Assembly: GCF_029909975.1 (NCBI RefSeq)
Contig: NZ_CP094516.1
Coordinates: 3,162,001 to 3,226,000 of the forward strand
Direction: 5' to 3'
Source: Bradyrhizobium sp. ISRA430
Lineage (GTDB): Bacteria; Pseudomonadota; Alphaproteobacteria; Rhizobiales; Xanthobacteraceae
DNA length: 64,000 nt
Part shown: one piece after another, positions 56,278 to 64,000 of the stretch
Layout of the letters: every line of letters begins with the position of its first letter
Position numbering within the stretch: position 1 is the stretch's first letter
The notes under the pieces: model-generated
Told to the model about the DNA's origin: nothing
The model's database searches: none
The model's input: the letters and a program-made list of their open reading frames with translations, nothing else
Made by a program: the position numbers and the translations under genes

Positions 56278-58419
56278 ATGCACGAGCAACCTGGGCCAAT
56301 TGGCGCAACCCCCGATCAGGGATTGATCGCACTGGTCATGATCCTCCGATTTCACGGGGTCGCAATAGATCCAGAGCGAATCCGCCATCAGTTCGGGGCG
56401 GTCATCAGGATTCCCGAGATCCTGCGCTGCGCCAAGGAGCTGGGACTGAAGGCCCGCGTCCTTAGAACGCATTGGTCCAGACTTCCCGGGCTGCCCATGC
56501 CGGCACTCGCGATCCTGCATGGAGACAAGTTCCTGATCTTGGGAAAGGCGGGTGAGGACAAGGTCATCGCTCTGGAGCCTGGCCGCCCACAGCCGGTTAT
56601 GATGTTGCGGGCCGAGCTCGAGACCACTTGGGACGGCTCGGTCATCCTGATGACTCGCCGGGCGTCTCTTTCCGACCTTGCACGCCGCTTCGACATCACG
56701 TGGTTCCTCGGTGCGATTCACAAATACCGCCGATTGCTGACCGAGGTACTGGCCGCATCGCTCGGGCTCCAGCTCTTTGCGCTGGCATCGCCCCTCTTCT
56801 TTCAGGTGGTGATCGACAAGGTCTTGGTTCATCGCAGTATGAGCACATTGGACGTGCTTGCTGTTGGGCTCGTCGCGATCGCGTTGTTTGAAACGATACT
56901 TGGCATCCTGCGCACTTATGTATTTTCTCACACCACGAACAGGATTGACGTAGAACTTGGCGCCCGGTTGTTTCGTCACCTGTTGGCGTTGCCGATTGGA
57001 TATTTCCAGGCACGGCGGGTCGGCGACTCCGTTGCAAGAGTGCGGGAGCTGGAGAACATTCGCAATTTCCTGACGAGCTCCGCACTAACGCTCGTCATCG
57101 ATCTGCTTTTTGCGACGATCTTCATCGCGGTGCTTTTCTTCTACTCGCCAGCTCTGGCATGGATCGTTCTCCTTTCGCTTCCCGTCTATGTCGCAATATC
57201 CGCAGGCGCCACCCCCCAGTTTCAGCGGCGGCTCGACGAGAAGTTTCAGCGCGGGGCCGAAAACCAGGCTTTCCTGGTGGAAAGTGTGACTGGCATAGAG
57301 ACGCTGAAGGCGATGGCCGTCGAACCTCAGATGCAGCGCCGTTGGGAGCAGCAGATCGCCGGATACGTCGCCGCGAGTTTTCGGGTCACCAGCCTCGCGA
57401 ATGTGGCAAGCCAATCCGTTCAATTTGTGAGCAAGCTGGCGAGCGCAGCAATCCTCTATTTCGGCGCGAAGCTCGTCATAAGCGGTGACCTTACCGTTGG
57501 AGAACTTGTTGCCTTCAATCTGATCGCCGGTCGCGTGAGCGCGCCAGTGCTTCGATTGGCTCAAACTTGGCAGGATTTCCACCAAGCCAGGCTCTCAATC
57601 GCGCGCCTCGGCGATATCCTGAATACGGAGACCGAGCCGCTGTACAGTCCCAGCAAGATGGCGCTGGCTGCGGTTCGAGGTCACATCACCTTCGAGCACG
57701 TGACCTTTCGCTACCGAATCGACGGCCCTGAAGTGCTGCGAGACGTCCACCTTCATGTTCCAGCGAACCAGGTCATAGGAATAGTGGGGTCCTCGGGATC
57801 CGGAAAGAGCACGCTGGCAAAGCTCGTGCAACGACTTTATGTACCTGAACGCGGCCGGGTGCTGGTCGACGGGATCGATGTGGCCCAGGTCGATCCTGCC
57901 TGGTTGCGCCGTCAGATCGGCGTGGTCCTCCAAGACAGCATTCTCTTCAACTGCTCGATCAGGGACAACATTGCATTCGCAGACCCCGCCACATCGACGG
58001 AACGCGTGATCGAGGCGGCCACAATGGCCGGCGCACACAACTTCATTTTGCAACTCCCGAATGGTTATGACACGACCGTGGGGGAGCGCGGGAGCAGCCT
58101 GTCGGGCGGACAGCGTCAGCGCATTGCGATCGCGCGCGCGCTGGTCACCGACCCCCGGATTCTCATTTTCGACGAAGCCACCAGCGCCCTCGACTACGAG
58201 AGCGAGAGCATTGTTCAACAGAACATGACGAAGATCTCGCAAGGCCGAACCGTACTGATCATCGCGCATCGACTATCAGCCCTGCGAATAGCCGATCGCA
58301 TCATCACGATTGAAGATGGCCGCCTGATCGAGGACGGCTCCCACCAAGACCTGATCAAGAGCGGCGGGCGGTATTCGAATCTCTATCGTCTGCAGGCAGG
58401 ATTCCATGACCTTCGATAG
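56278..58419 (+). CDS. Type I secretion ABC exporter with degenerate C39 domain (HlyB-like)
   Basis: A 713-aa exporter. Residues 1-125 form a C39-peptidase-like domain in which the catalytic Cys is absent (DQGLIALVMILRFHG where peptidases have a Cys), so it binds rather than cleaves substrate as in HlyB. Six membrane helices (about 145-420) follow. The nucleotide-binding domain has GSSGSGKST, the signature LSGGQRQRIAIARALV and Walker B ILIFDEATSALD. It should export an RTX-like or large adhesin with a C-terminal signal. The start is uncertain: ATG at 56278 has GGGG 6 bases upstream, but in-frame ATG 56260 and TTG 56239 exist. Confidence 0.92.
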   Translation: MHEQPGPIGATPDQGLIALVMILRFHGVAIDPERIRHQFGAVIRIPEILRCAKELGLKARVLRTHWSRLPGLPMPALAILHGDKFLILGKAGEDKVIALEPGRPQPVMMLRAELETTWDGSVILMTRRASLSDLARRFDITWFLGAIHKYRRLLTEVLAASLGLQLFALASPLFFQVVIDKVLVHRSMSTLDVLAVGLVAIALFETILGILRTYVFSHTTNRIDVELGARLFRHLLALPIGYFQARRVGDSVARVRELENIRNFLTSSALTLVIDLLFATIFIAVLFFYSPALAWIVLLSLPVYVAISAGATPQFQRRLDEKFQRGAENQAFLVESVTGIETLKAMAVEPQMQRRWEQQIAGYVAASFRVTSLANVASQSVQFVSKLASAAILYFGAKLVISGDLTVGELVAFNLIAGRVSAPVLRLAQTWQDFHQARLSIARLGDILNTETEPLYSPSKMALAAVRGHITFEHVTFRYRIDGPEVLRDVHLHVPANQVIGIVGSSGSGKSTLAKLVQRLYVPERGRVLVDGIDVAQVDPAWLRRQIGVVLQDSILFNCSIRDNIAFADPATSTERVIEAATMAGAHNFILQLPNGYDTTVGERGSSLSGGQRQRIAIARALVTDPRILIFDEATSALDYESESIVQQNMTKISQGRTVLIIAHRLSALRIADRIITIEDGRLIEDGSHQDLIKSGGRYSNLYRLQAGFHDLR

Positions 58420-58504
58420 CACGTCCTGCTTTCACGACCGTGCCAGGACGCGATGCGACCTCGCCCATTCGCCTCCAACGCTCTATTGGAGCCAGTGAAT
58501 CCCA

Positions 58505-60538
58505 ATGGAGCGGACAGCGCCGCAGTATATCGAGGACCCGGGGCTTTTCGTCCTGGACGTGCTGCTTCGCTTGCGCGGCGCCGAAAGCAATCTCGATCAA
58601 ATTCGCCGGTGGTCAGACTACACTCCGATTGGCATTTCGGAAATGCTTGCTTATGCCAGAGAGGTCAACCTCTCCGCGCGCTGTGTGCTGACCGATTGGG
58701 ACGGATTTTCCAAGCATCCACTCCCCGGCATTGTCCCGCTTCGCGGCGGAAGCTTCGTGGTGCTTGGAAAAGTGCACGGCAATGAAGCGGTAGTTCTTGC
58801 TGCCGGCGCCGAACGACCCTCCATCATCCCCAGGTCTGAACTGGAGGCCAACTGGGACGGACGGCTGATCTTGATCGTCCAACGCCGCGCGATCACCGCC
58901 TGGCTCCTGCGCCTCTCTCGGAACTGCCCACGCCTGGTTCGGGATCTCAGGGCTTACTCGCGAGCCTCGACCTCTCGACTGGCCGATTTGTTGTCCAGTC
59001 AGGCCGGTCGAGTGCTTGCAATAGCCAAGCGGTGGTCGGCGGAGCCGACGGAGGCGGCGCCGAGCGGCAGCACCGGAAATGCGGTGATTGTCTTCGCAGA
59101 TCATGCACGCAAGCTCGGACGTTCGGTTGCAAGGCTCGGGCCGACCGATCGGGTCCGCCCGAGCGACGAGCTTGCTTTCCTTCCCGCCGCGCTGGAGATC
59201 ATTGAAACTCCTCCTTCCCCGGCGGGGCGCGCCATTGTCGTCAGCATTCTGGCGGGGCTGGCTATCGCACTGGCCTGGGCCTGCGTCGGCAAGGTCGACA
59301 TTGTTGCCATTGCTCCCGGCAAGATCATTCCAAGCGGCCGTACCAAGACCATTCAGCCCTTTGAAACCGGCGTTGTCCGCGCGATCTACGTCCGCGACGG
59401 ACAGGCTGTAACAGCCGGCGAGCACTTGATCGATCTGGACGCGACCATATCGGAGGCCGAGCTGAGCCACTTGAAGAGCGATCTGATGAGCGCGCAGCTC
59501 GACGTTGCACGTTCCAAGGCGCTGCTCGCAAACAAGACCGACCCCGTCTCGGCCTTCGAACCGCCAACTGGTACGCCGCCTGCCATGGCCGAGATGCACC
59601 GTCGCTTTCTTCTCAGCCAAACGACCGAGCAGAACGCGAAGATCGCCGCCATTGATCGCCAGATCGCGCAGAAGGAAGCCGAGCGAGCAACCTCCAAGGC
59701 GTCTATCGACAAGCTGATGGCAACCATTGGGCCCCTTCAGCAACGCGTCGAGATACGAGAGCAACTGTACCAGAGGGAGTTGGGCTCAAAGCTGCTGTAC
59801 TTGACAGAATACCAGGAGCTGCTCGGCCAACGTCAGGAGATCCTCGTTCAGCAGAGCCGTTTCGGCGAGGCTGACGCCGCCATTGGCGTTCTCGTCGAGA
59901 CCCGGAACAAGACGATTGCCGAGTACGAGCGCAACCTGTTCGAAGAGTTCGCCAAAGCGGACCAGAAGGCCGCCGGGTTAACCCAGGACGTCATCAAAGC
60001 CGAACGCCACACTGGTCTGCAGAGCCTGACCGCTCCAATTGGCGGGGTCGTGCAGCAACTCGCCGTTCATACGGTTGGCGGCGTCGTCACACCTGCGCAA
60101 CAATTGATGCTGATCGTGCCAACCGACAGCAACCTCGAGGTCGAAGCGATGATCTCGAACCAGGATATCGGTTTCGTCGAAGCAGGCCAGGAAGCCGCGA
60201 TCAAGATCGACACCTTCAACTTCACCCGCTACGGGCTGCTGCACGGCACAATTATCAGCGTCTCCCAGGATGCCATCCCCCGCAACAAGCCTCCGGACAG
60301 CAGCAATACAAAGCCTCTGGGCGCGGACACAACCAGCAGCGAACCAAAAGGTCAGGAGCTCGTGTACGCCGCACGGGTATCGCTCGACAGCAGCTACATG
60401 GACATCGACAACAGGCGTGTCAATCTTTCCCCGGGCATGGCCACCACTGTTGAAATCAAGTCGGGTTCGCGCAGGATCATCAGCTATATCCTTTCACCAA
60501 TCATGAGGTACAAGCAGGAAAGTCTACGCGAGAGGTAG
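58505..60538 (+). CDS. HlyD-type membrane fusion protein with N-terminal C39-like domain
   Basis: A 677-aa adaptor, about 200 residues longer than E. coli HlyD. Residues about 10-128 repeat the C39-like pattern of the adjacent exporter (DPGLFVLDVLLRLRGAESNL, FVVLGKVHGNEAVVLAAG, SELEANWDGRLILIVQRRA) but lack Cys and His of the active site. A linker follows, then the usual HlyD start AFLPAALEIIETPPSP, a membrane helix (242-264), a long coiled coil (about 310-500), a lipoyl/barrel part and the C-terminal signature (VYAARVSLD ... NLSPGMATTVEIKSGSRRI). It connects the exporter to a TolC-like channel not encoded here. Confidence 0.88.
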   Translation: MERTAPQYIEDPGLFVLDVLLRLRGAESNLDQIRRWSDYTPIGISEMLAYAREVNLSARCVLTDWDGFSKHPLPGIVPLRGGSFVVLGKVHGNEAVVLAAGAERPSIIPRSELEANWDGRLILIVQRRAITAWLLRLSRNCPRLVRDLRAYSRASTSRLADLLSSQAGRVLAIAKRWSAEPTEAAPSGSTGNAVIVFADHARKLGRSVARLGPTDRVRPSDELAFLPAALEIIETPPSPAGRAIVVSILAGLAIALAWACVGKVDIVAIAPGKIIPSGRTKTIQPFETGVVRAIYVRDGQAVTAGEHLIDLDATISEAELSHLKSDLMSAQLDVARSKALLANKTDPVSAFEPPTGTPPAMAEMHRRFLLSQTTEQNAKIAAIDRQIAQKEAERATSKASIDKLMATIGPLQQRVEIREQLYQRELGSKLLYLTEYQELLGQRQEILVQQSRFGEADAAIGVLVETRNKTIAEYERNLFEEFAKADQKAAGLTQDVIKAERHTGLQSLTAPIGGVVQQLAVHTVGGVVTPAQQLMLIVPTDSNLEVEAMISNQDIGFVEAGQEAAIKIDTFNFTRYGLLHGTIISVSQDAIPRNKPPDSSNTKPLGADTTSSEPKGQELVYAARVSLDSSYMDIDNRRVNLSPGMATTVEIKSGSRRIISYILSPIMRYKQESLRER

Positions 60539-60598
60539 CCGGAAGCCTGCCTATGCCACCCGAGACTATGGCCGGCGCTGATGGAAAGGTCCTTACGA

Positions 60599-60973
60599 TC
60601 AGCCAGGAGGCTTCGCCAGCAGCGCAAGACGGACTTCGATCCGATCTAGCCAGCTCGCGGCCAGGCGGCTGAGGCCGACGCCGCAGACTCCTCCGATGGC
60701 CTTCACAGATGCATCGAGCACGCGGGCATGCCGATCCGGTGTCAGTAACTGCAGGCTTTCGAGAACGACGGCAGCCGTGATCGTCATGACAGCGATGGCT
60801 ATCGCATGTCGCCGCGCACCCGAGGCGAACGCGAATCCCATGAAAGCGAATGCCGCGAAATGCTCCAGTTGCAGACCGGCAAGCGCTGGACGATTTTGGA
60901 TCGGAGACAGCGTAACAAAAGCGATGAAGGCAAGAGCCAGCCAACCGACAGTGAAAAACAGCCGCTGGATCAT
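60599..60973 (-). CDS. VanZ-like membrane protein
   Basis: A 124-aa protein with four predicted membrane helices. Family features are LAFIAFVTLSPIQNRP in the first helix, LEHFAAFAFMGFAFASG in the second and VVLESLQLLTPDRHARVLDASVKAIGG in the loop and last helix. VanZ-like proteins are common in exopolysaccharide regions, and the role is not known. It is convergent with the HlyD gene. Confidence 0.8.
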   Translation of the reverse strand: MIQRLFFTVGWLALAFIAFVTLSPIQNRPALAGLQLEHFAAFAFMGFAFASGARRHAIAIAVMTITAAVVLESLQLLTPDRHARVLDASVKAIGGVCGVGLSRLAASWLDRIEVRLALLAKPPG

Positions 60974-61275
60974 GACTACTCGCCAGTCTGTATCCGTTTC
61001 AATTCAAGCCTCGCAGCGGCCACCTCCTCGACGATGGTAGCTCGCCATATCCTTGGGAGTCGCATTCTCATCACTGTCCGATCCAGCAACGAGCGTGACT
61101 TTCGAAGCGGTTTATCCCCCACGGGTCTGATCGCACCAATCGTCCGTTCGCTGGGCTAACGTTCAGGCGAATATTTTCGACTATGGAGACCGCGGACGGA
61201 TCGTCGCCCGTCAAATCCGTGGCCTAGTACGTTCCGGCCCCAAGCGCGCGTGTGCACACCTCCATTGCACCCCAT
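60974..61275. other. Intergenic region
   Basis: A 302-bp spacer between the VanZ-like gene and the DUF4910-type gene. A lone GTGTGCACAC unit at about 61250 resembles the GTGCACAC repeats found elsewhere. No gene was seen. Confidence 0.4.
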
Positions 61276-62628
61276 CTAGTTCGGCTGGCTCGATCTTATG
61301 AGGCCAGCTCCGCTCAGCGCGTCCGCCGCTTGTTTGATCGTTCCCCAAGGTAGGCGAGCCCGCGCGGCGATATCGAGAAGCGAGTTCGCTCCGTCAGACA
61401 TATTCAGAACCCACAGCAACCCCATCTGGAAGTCTCCGGCCGCAAGTCCGCCGAGTCCACTGTAAAGGCCGTAGTCGCCCAGCCTCGGCTCGCAAAATGG
61501 CTTCTCGTTCTGGTAGTACACATTGTTCTCGATGATATCGATGGTCGCAATTGCCTTCGACAGCGTGTCGCGCAGGGAACGGGGACGAACGAAGTCCAGG
61601 TTGTCTGCCGAGCTATGGTACTCCGCGAATTTGCCAAAGGGCGTTCGCATCACGGTCCCGATCGGAAGGTCGAAACCAGGCGAACAGTACTGCCGTTCGT
61701 CGTAGCCATAGGGTGAGAAGTCCTCGATCTCATACGGCTCGCCACTCTGTTCGAGGACGTAAGACCATGCCCTGTCGATCTCCGTGTTTCCGCGGCGGCT
61801 CCTCTTGTAGGTCATCGTCCCCGGATCTCCGACGCAAGTCAGTACAAACCCATGTTTCACTCGCCCAACGCGGGCCTCGTTGAGCGCCAGCCAGGTGATC
61901 GAACCGATCGTGCCCGGGACAAAGACGAAACGATAGGTGTACCTGAGTTCCATCTTCGAAAGGTATTGCGCAAGTGCCGTTGCAACCGCAATGCCGGACA
62001 GATTGTCATTGCACATCGACGGATGACAAATGTGACAGGAGATCAATACCTCTTCCGAAGTTCGACCAACGACTCTCAACTCGCCGTATGTAAGATGACC
62101 CGGACCGAGACTGGAATCGACACGCACCTCATAGTCGTCTTCCTGCATTGCAAGCAATTGATTGTGCGGCATACAGAAGCCCCAAGTCGCCTTGTAGTAG
62201 CTCGTACGATAGGGCGTCCAATCGGGCTTCTCCGGATCCGTGTAGAGATGCGGCCTGAGCTCGTCGAGCGTCATCTGCGCCCGTACAGGAATGCTGTAGC
62301 CGAGGAGATGCAGGTTCGATTTCTTGAAGTCGACCACGCGCTCTCCAGCGCTATTTTTGATGTATGCGTCCCGAACATTCCATTCCGGCGGAACGGTCCA
62401 ATCGAATACCTGCAGGCCCGATGGCACCTCACAGGTCGTCAACGCAACGTGGTTTCTGATCAAGTCGATCGTTCTCCGAACCCCGTCGCCCGTGATGCTT
62501 CGACAGATCGGATACATTTGAGCAACGAACTGATAGAGCGCCTGTCCGCTTTCATCAGCCGATAAATCTACCACTGCCTCGCTTTCCCTGAGGCTTACGA
62601 CGTCTACATTCCGCGCAATGTCGTCCAT
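61276..62628 (-). CDS. DUF4910-type aminopeptidase-fold protein with C-terminal winged helix
   Basis: A 450-aa protein of the DUF2172/DUF4910 group, which has a zinc aminopeptidase (M28-like) fold. Possible metal-binding blocks are SCHICHPSMCNDNLSGIAVA at about 195-215 and HSSADNLDF near 350. The N-terminal MYPICRSITGDGVRRT is a family hallmark. The last ~65 residues (MGLLWVLNMSDGANSLLDIA) form the winged-helix tail. These proteins occur in surface-polysaccharide clusters and may act on an aminoacyl or acyl-sugar substrate. It lies 30 bp downstream of the methyltransferase gene. Confidence 0.85.
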   Translation of the reverse strand: MDDIARNVDVVSLRESEAVVDLSADESGQALYQFVAQMYPICRSITGDGVRRTIDLIRNHVALTTCEVPSGLQVFDWTVPPEWNVRDAYIKNSAGERVVDFKKSNLHLLGYSIPVRAQMTLDELRPHLYTDPEKPDWTPYRTSYYKATWGFCMPHNQLLAMQEDDYEVRVDSSLGPGHLTYGELRVVGRTSEEVLISCHICHPSMCNDNLSGIAVATALAQYLSKMELRYTYRFVFVPGTIGSITWLALNEARVGRVKHGFVLTCVGDPGTMTYKRSRRGNTEIDRAWSYVLEQSGEPYEIEDFSPYGYDERQYCSPGFDLPIGTVMRTPFGKFAEYHSSADNLDFVRPRSLRDTLSKAIATIDIIENNVYYQNEKPFCEPRLGDYGLYSGLGGLAAGDFQMGLLWVLNMSDGANSLLDIAARARLPWGTIKQAADALSGAGLIRSSQPN

Positions 62629-62658
62629 ATCTCGCCTCGCCGAAAGACTTCTATCCGG

Positions 62659-63945
62659 TCATTCCACAAGCCTTGGCTCCGGGATCGGCACCACGAACTG
62701 AGCTCCCCAGCCGCGGGCGAACGACAGTTGGTTGACAATCTCCCGCTTCAAGTTCCAGGGCAAGATCAATATGTAATCTGGTTTTGTCACATTGATCCTC
62801 TCGGGCTCGAAGATCGGAATATGGCTGCCCGGCAGGAGACAGCCCTGCTTGTGCGGGTTTCGATCAACCGTATACTCGATGAGGTCGGTCGTAATGCCAC
62901 AGTAATTCAAGAGGGTGTTGCCCTTGGCTGGAGCGCCGTATCCCACTACTCGTTTGCCTTGACGTTTTGCCTCCTCGAGAAACGCGAGCAGCTTGCGTTT
63001 GATTTCCAGCGCACGTTCTTCAAACGCATTGTAATGATCAAGATTGGCGTACCCGGCGCCGATCTCGCGCGCCCTGAGATCGTGCACCCGGTGCGAGATT
63101 GGATGCCATCCCTTGTTGCTATGCTGAGCATAGATCCGCAACGACCCACCATGCGTCGGAATCTCTTCGAGATCAAACAAGGTCAAGCCGTGGGCCGCGA
63201 AGATCTTCTCCGCCGAGACGAGCGAGAAGTACGAGAAGTGCTCGTGATAGATCGTGTCGATCTGACATTCGTCAAACAGCCGCATCAGATGAGGGAATTC
63301 CATCGTGATGACGCCCTGGTCGTCGAGCAGGATGCTCATGCCTTTGACGAAGTCGTTCAGGTCCGGCACGTGGGCCAGGACGTTGTTTCCAATCAAGAGA
63401 GACGCCCGCAATCCTTCACGTCTCAAGGTACGGGCCGTGCGTTCGCCGAAGAACTCTACGCGGGTCGGAATCCCCTTTGCCCGCGCCACAGCGGCGACGT
63501 TTTGCGCTGGCTCGATCCCCAAAACTGGCACCTCCGCCTCGACCAAATATTGCAACAAATACCCGTCGTTGCTCGCGATCTCCACAACCTTGCTGTTGGG
63601 GCCAATTCCAAATCTGTCAATGACTCGGGCAACGTAAGACTTGACGTGTTGCAGCCACGACTCGCTATACGATGAAAAATACGCGTAGTCGCCGAAGATG
63701 TTCTCCGGCGCTTCCCACTCCTCCAACTGAACAAGGAAACATTCCCCGCAAACATACGCACGCAAGGGAAAGAATCGCTCGTCCGCTTTGGCTCTTTCAT
63801 CACGCAGATAGGAATTGGCCAGCGGCGACAACCCGAGATCGAGGAAGACGTGCTCGAGAGGCGTATTGCAGAAGCGGCAGCAGCTCGGCTCCGCCTGTGC
63901 GGATGGTGCTGCGGCGCTGAGGGGGTGAGCGGCTTCCTTCAACAT
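62659..63945 (-). CDS. Class I SAM-dependent methyltransferase, sugar C-methyltransferase type
   Basis: A 428-aa protein. An N-terminal zinc-binding domain (CRFCNTPL and CGECFL, residues about 23-70) precedes a Rossmann methyltransferase core (KVVEIASNDGYLLQYL near 120) and the C-terminal domain (GKRVVGYGAPAKGNTLLNYCG near 325). This three-part layout matches TylCIII/NovU-type NDP-deoxysugar C-methyltransferases, which add a branch methyl to a ketosugar. With the neighbouring glycosyltransferases it suggests a methyl-branched sugar in a surface polymer. Confidence 0.88.
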   Translation of the reverse strand: MLKEAAHPLSAAAPSAQAEPSCCRFCNTPLEHVFLDLGLSPLANSYLRDERAKADERFFPLRAYVCGECFLVQLEEWEAPENIFGDYAYFSSYSESWLQHVKSYVARVIDRFGIGPNSKVVEIASNDGYLLQYLVEAEVPVLGIEPAQNVAAVARAKGIPTRVEFFGERTARTLRREGLRASLLIGNNVLAHVPDLNDFVKGMSILLDDQGVITMEFPHLMRLFDECQIDTIYHEHFSYFSLVSAEKIFAAHGLTLFDLEEIPTHGGSLRIYAQHSNKGWHPISHRVHDLRAREIGAGYANLDHYNAFEERALEIKRKLLAFLEEAKRQGKRVVGYGAPAKGNTLLNYCGITTDLIEYTVDRNPHKQGCLLPGSHIPIFEPERINVTKPDYILILPWNLKREIVNQLSFARGWGAQFVVPIPEPRLVE

Positions 63946-64000
63946 TTTACGGCTCCTGGCGGGTAAGCAACGATGGTTGCCTACACGCTAACTTCCGGCG

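Noticed and set aside
58613..59764. 383-codon minus-strand frame opposite the HlyD-type gene
   Set aside because: Shadow of a long high-GC gene; no start signal and no domain.

Overview
The window looks like a chromosomal segment of a high-GC alphaproteobacterium of the Bradyrhizobium type. This is inferred from uniformly GC-rich codon use, Tat-type signal peptides, many ABC/TRAP uptake systems packed in ATGA-overlapping operons, and several insertion sequences. No rRNA, intact tRNA, CRISPR array or replication origin was seen. There is no phage structural module.

Layout. (1) 0.5-3.9 kb: a decayed IS630-type element split by a second element that carries a tyrosine recombinase and an IS91-type HUH transposase between 19-bp inverted repeats. 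(2) 3.9-10.5 kb: a TRAP transporter (dctP plus fused dctQM), a LysR regulator and a SAF-domain NAD(P) oxidoreductase. Two diverged copies of a ~0.3-kb repeat with a tRNA-3'-end-like sequence flank them and may be old attachment sites. (3) 10.6-21.4 kb: a branched-chain-type ABC transporter (livKHMGF) behind a three-subunit molybdenum hydroxylase (coxMSL type). A luciferase-type monooxygenase and a frameshifted polysaccharide-deacetylase-family hydrolase are divergent from it, with a flavin-reductase remnant next to them. Together they resemble a catabolic module for a heterocyclic or amide compound. (4) 21.6-31.7 kb: a PTS-dependent dihydroxyacetone kinase system (DhaK, DhaL, DhaM, private HPr and Enzyme I, a 140-aa probable regulator) transcribed behind a complete sugar/polyol-type ABC importer. 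It appears to be a self-contained import-and-phosphorylate operon. (5) 32.3-44.9 kb: urtABCDE-type amide/urea ABC transporter followed by formamidase fmdA, fmdB and aliphatic amidase amiE, with a 5'-truncated RraA-family remnant after them. Divergent from urtA is a two-gene regulator: a 1122-aa hybrid histidine kinase whose sensor is an NCS1-type permease plus a cysteine-rich insert, and a LuxR-type response regulator. A good sigma-54 promoter sits in front of the kinase, which fits nitrogen-limitation control of amide use. (6) 45-50.7 kb: a degraded zone with a small secreted protein, a repeat copy, a pyrophosphatase (ppa) fragment, a small HTH gene, an IS256-type element split by an IS1182-type element with a 5-bp target duplication, and a cold-shock gene. 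(7) 51-64 kb: a surface-polysaccharide/secretion region with an unknown helical protein, two GT4 glycosyltransferases around a radical SAM protein, a type I secretion ABC exporter and its HlyD adaptor, a VanZ-like protein, a DUF4910-type aminopeptidase-fold protein and a sugar C-methyltransferase-like protein.

The two most unusual things are the permease-sensor kinase with a Cys-rich cytoplasmic insert next to an amide operon, and the type I secretion pair. In that pair both the ABC exporter and, unexpectedly, the HlyD adaptor begin with a catalytically dead C39-peptidase-like domain.
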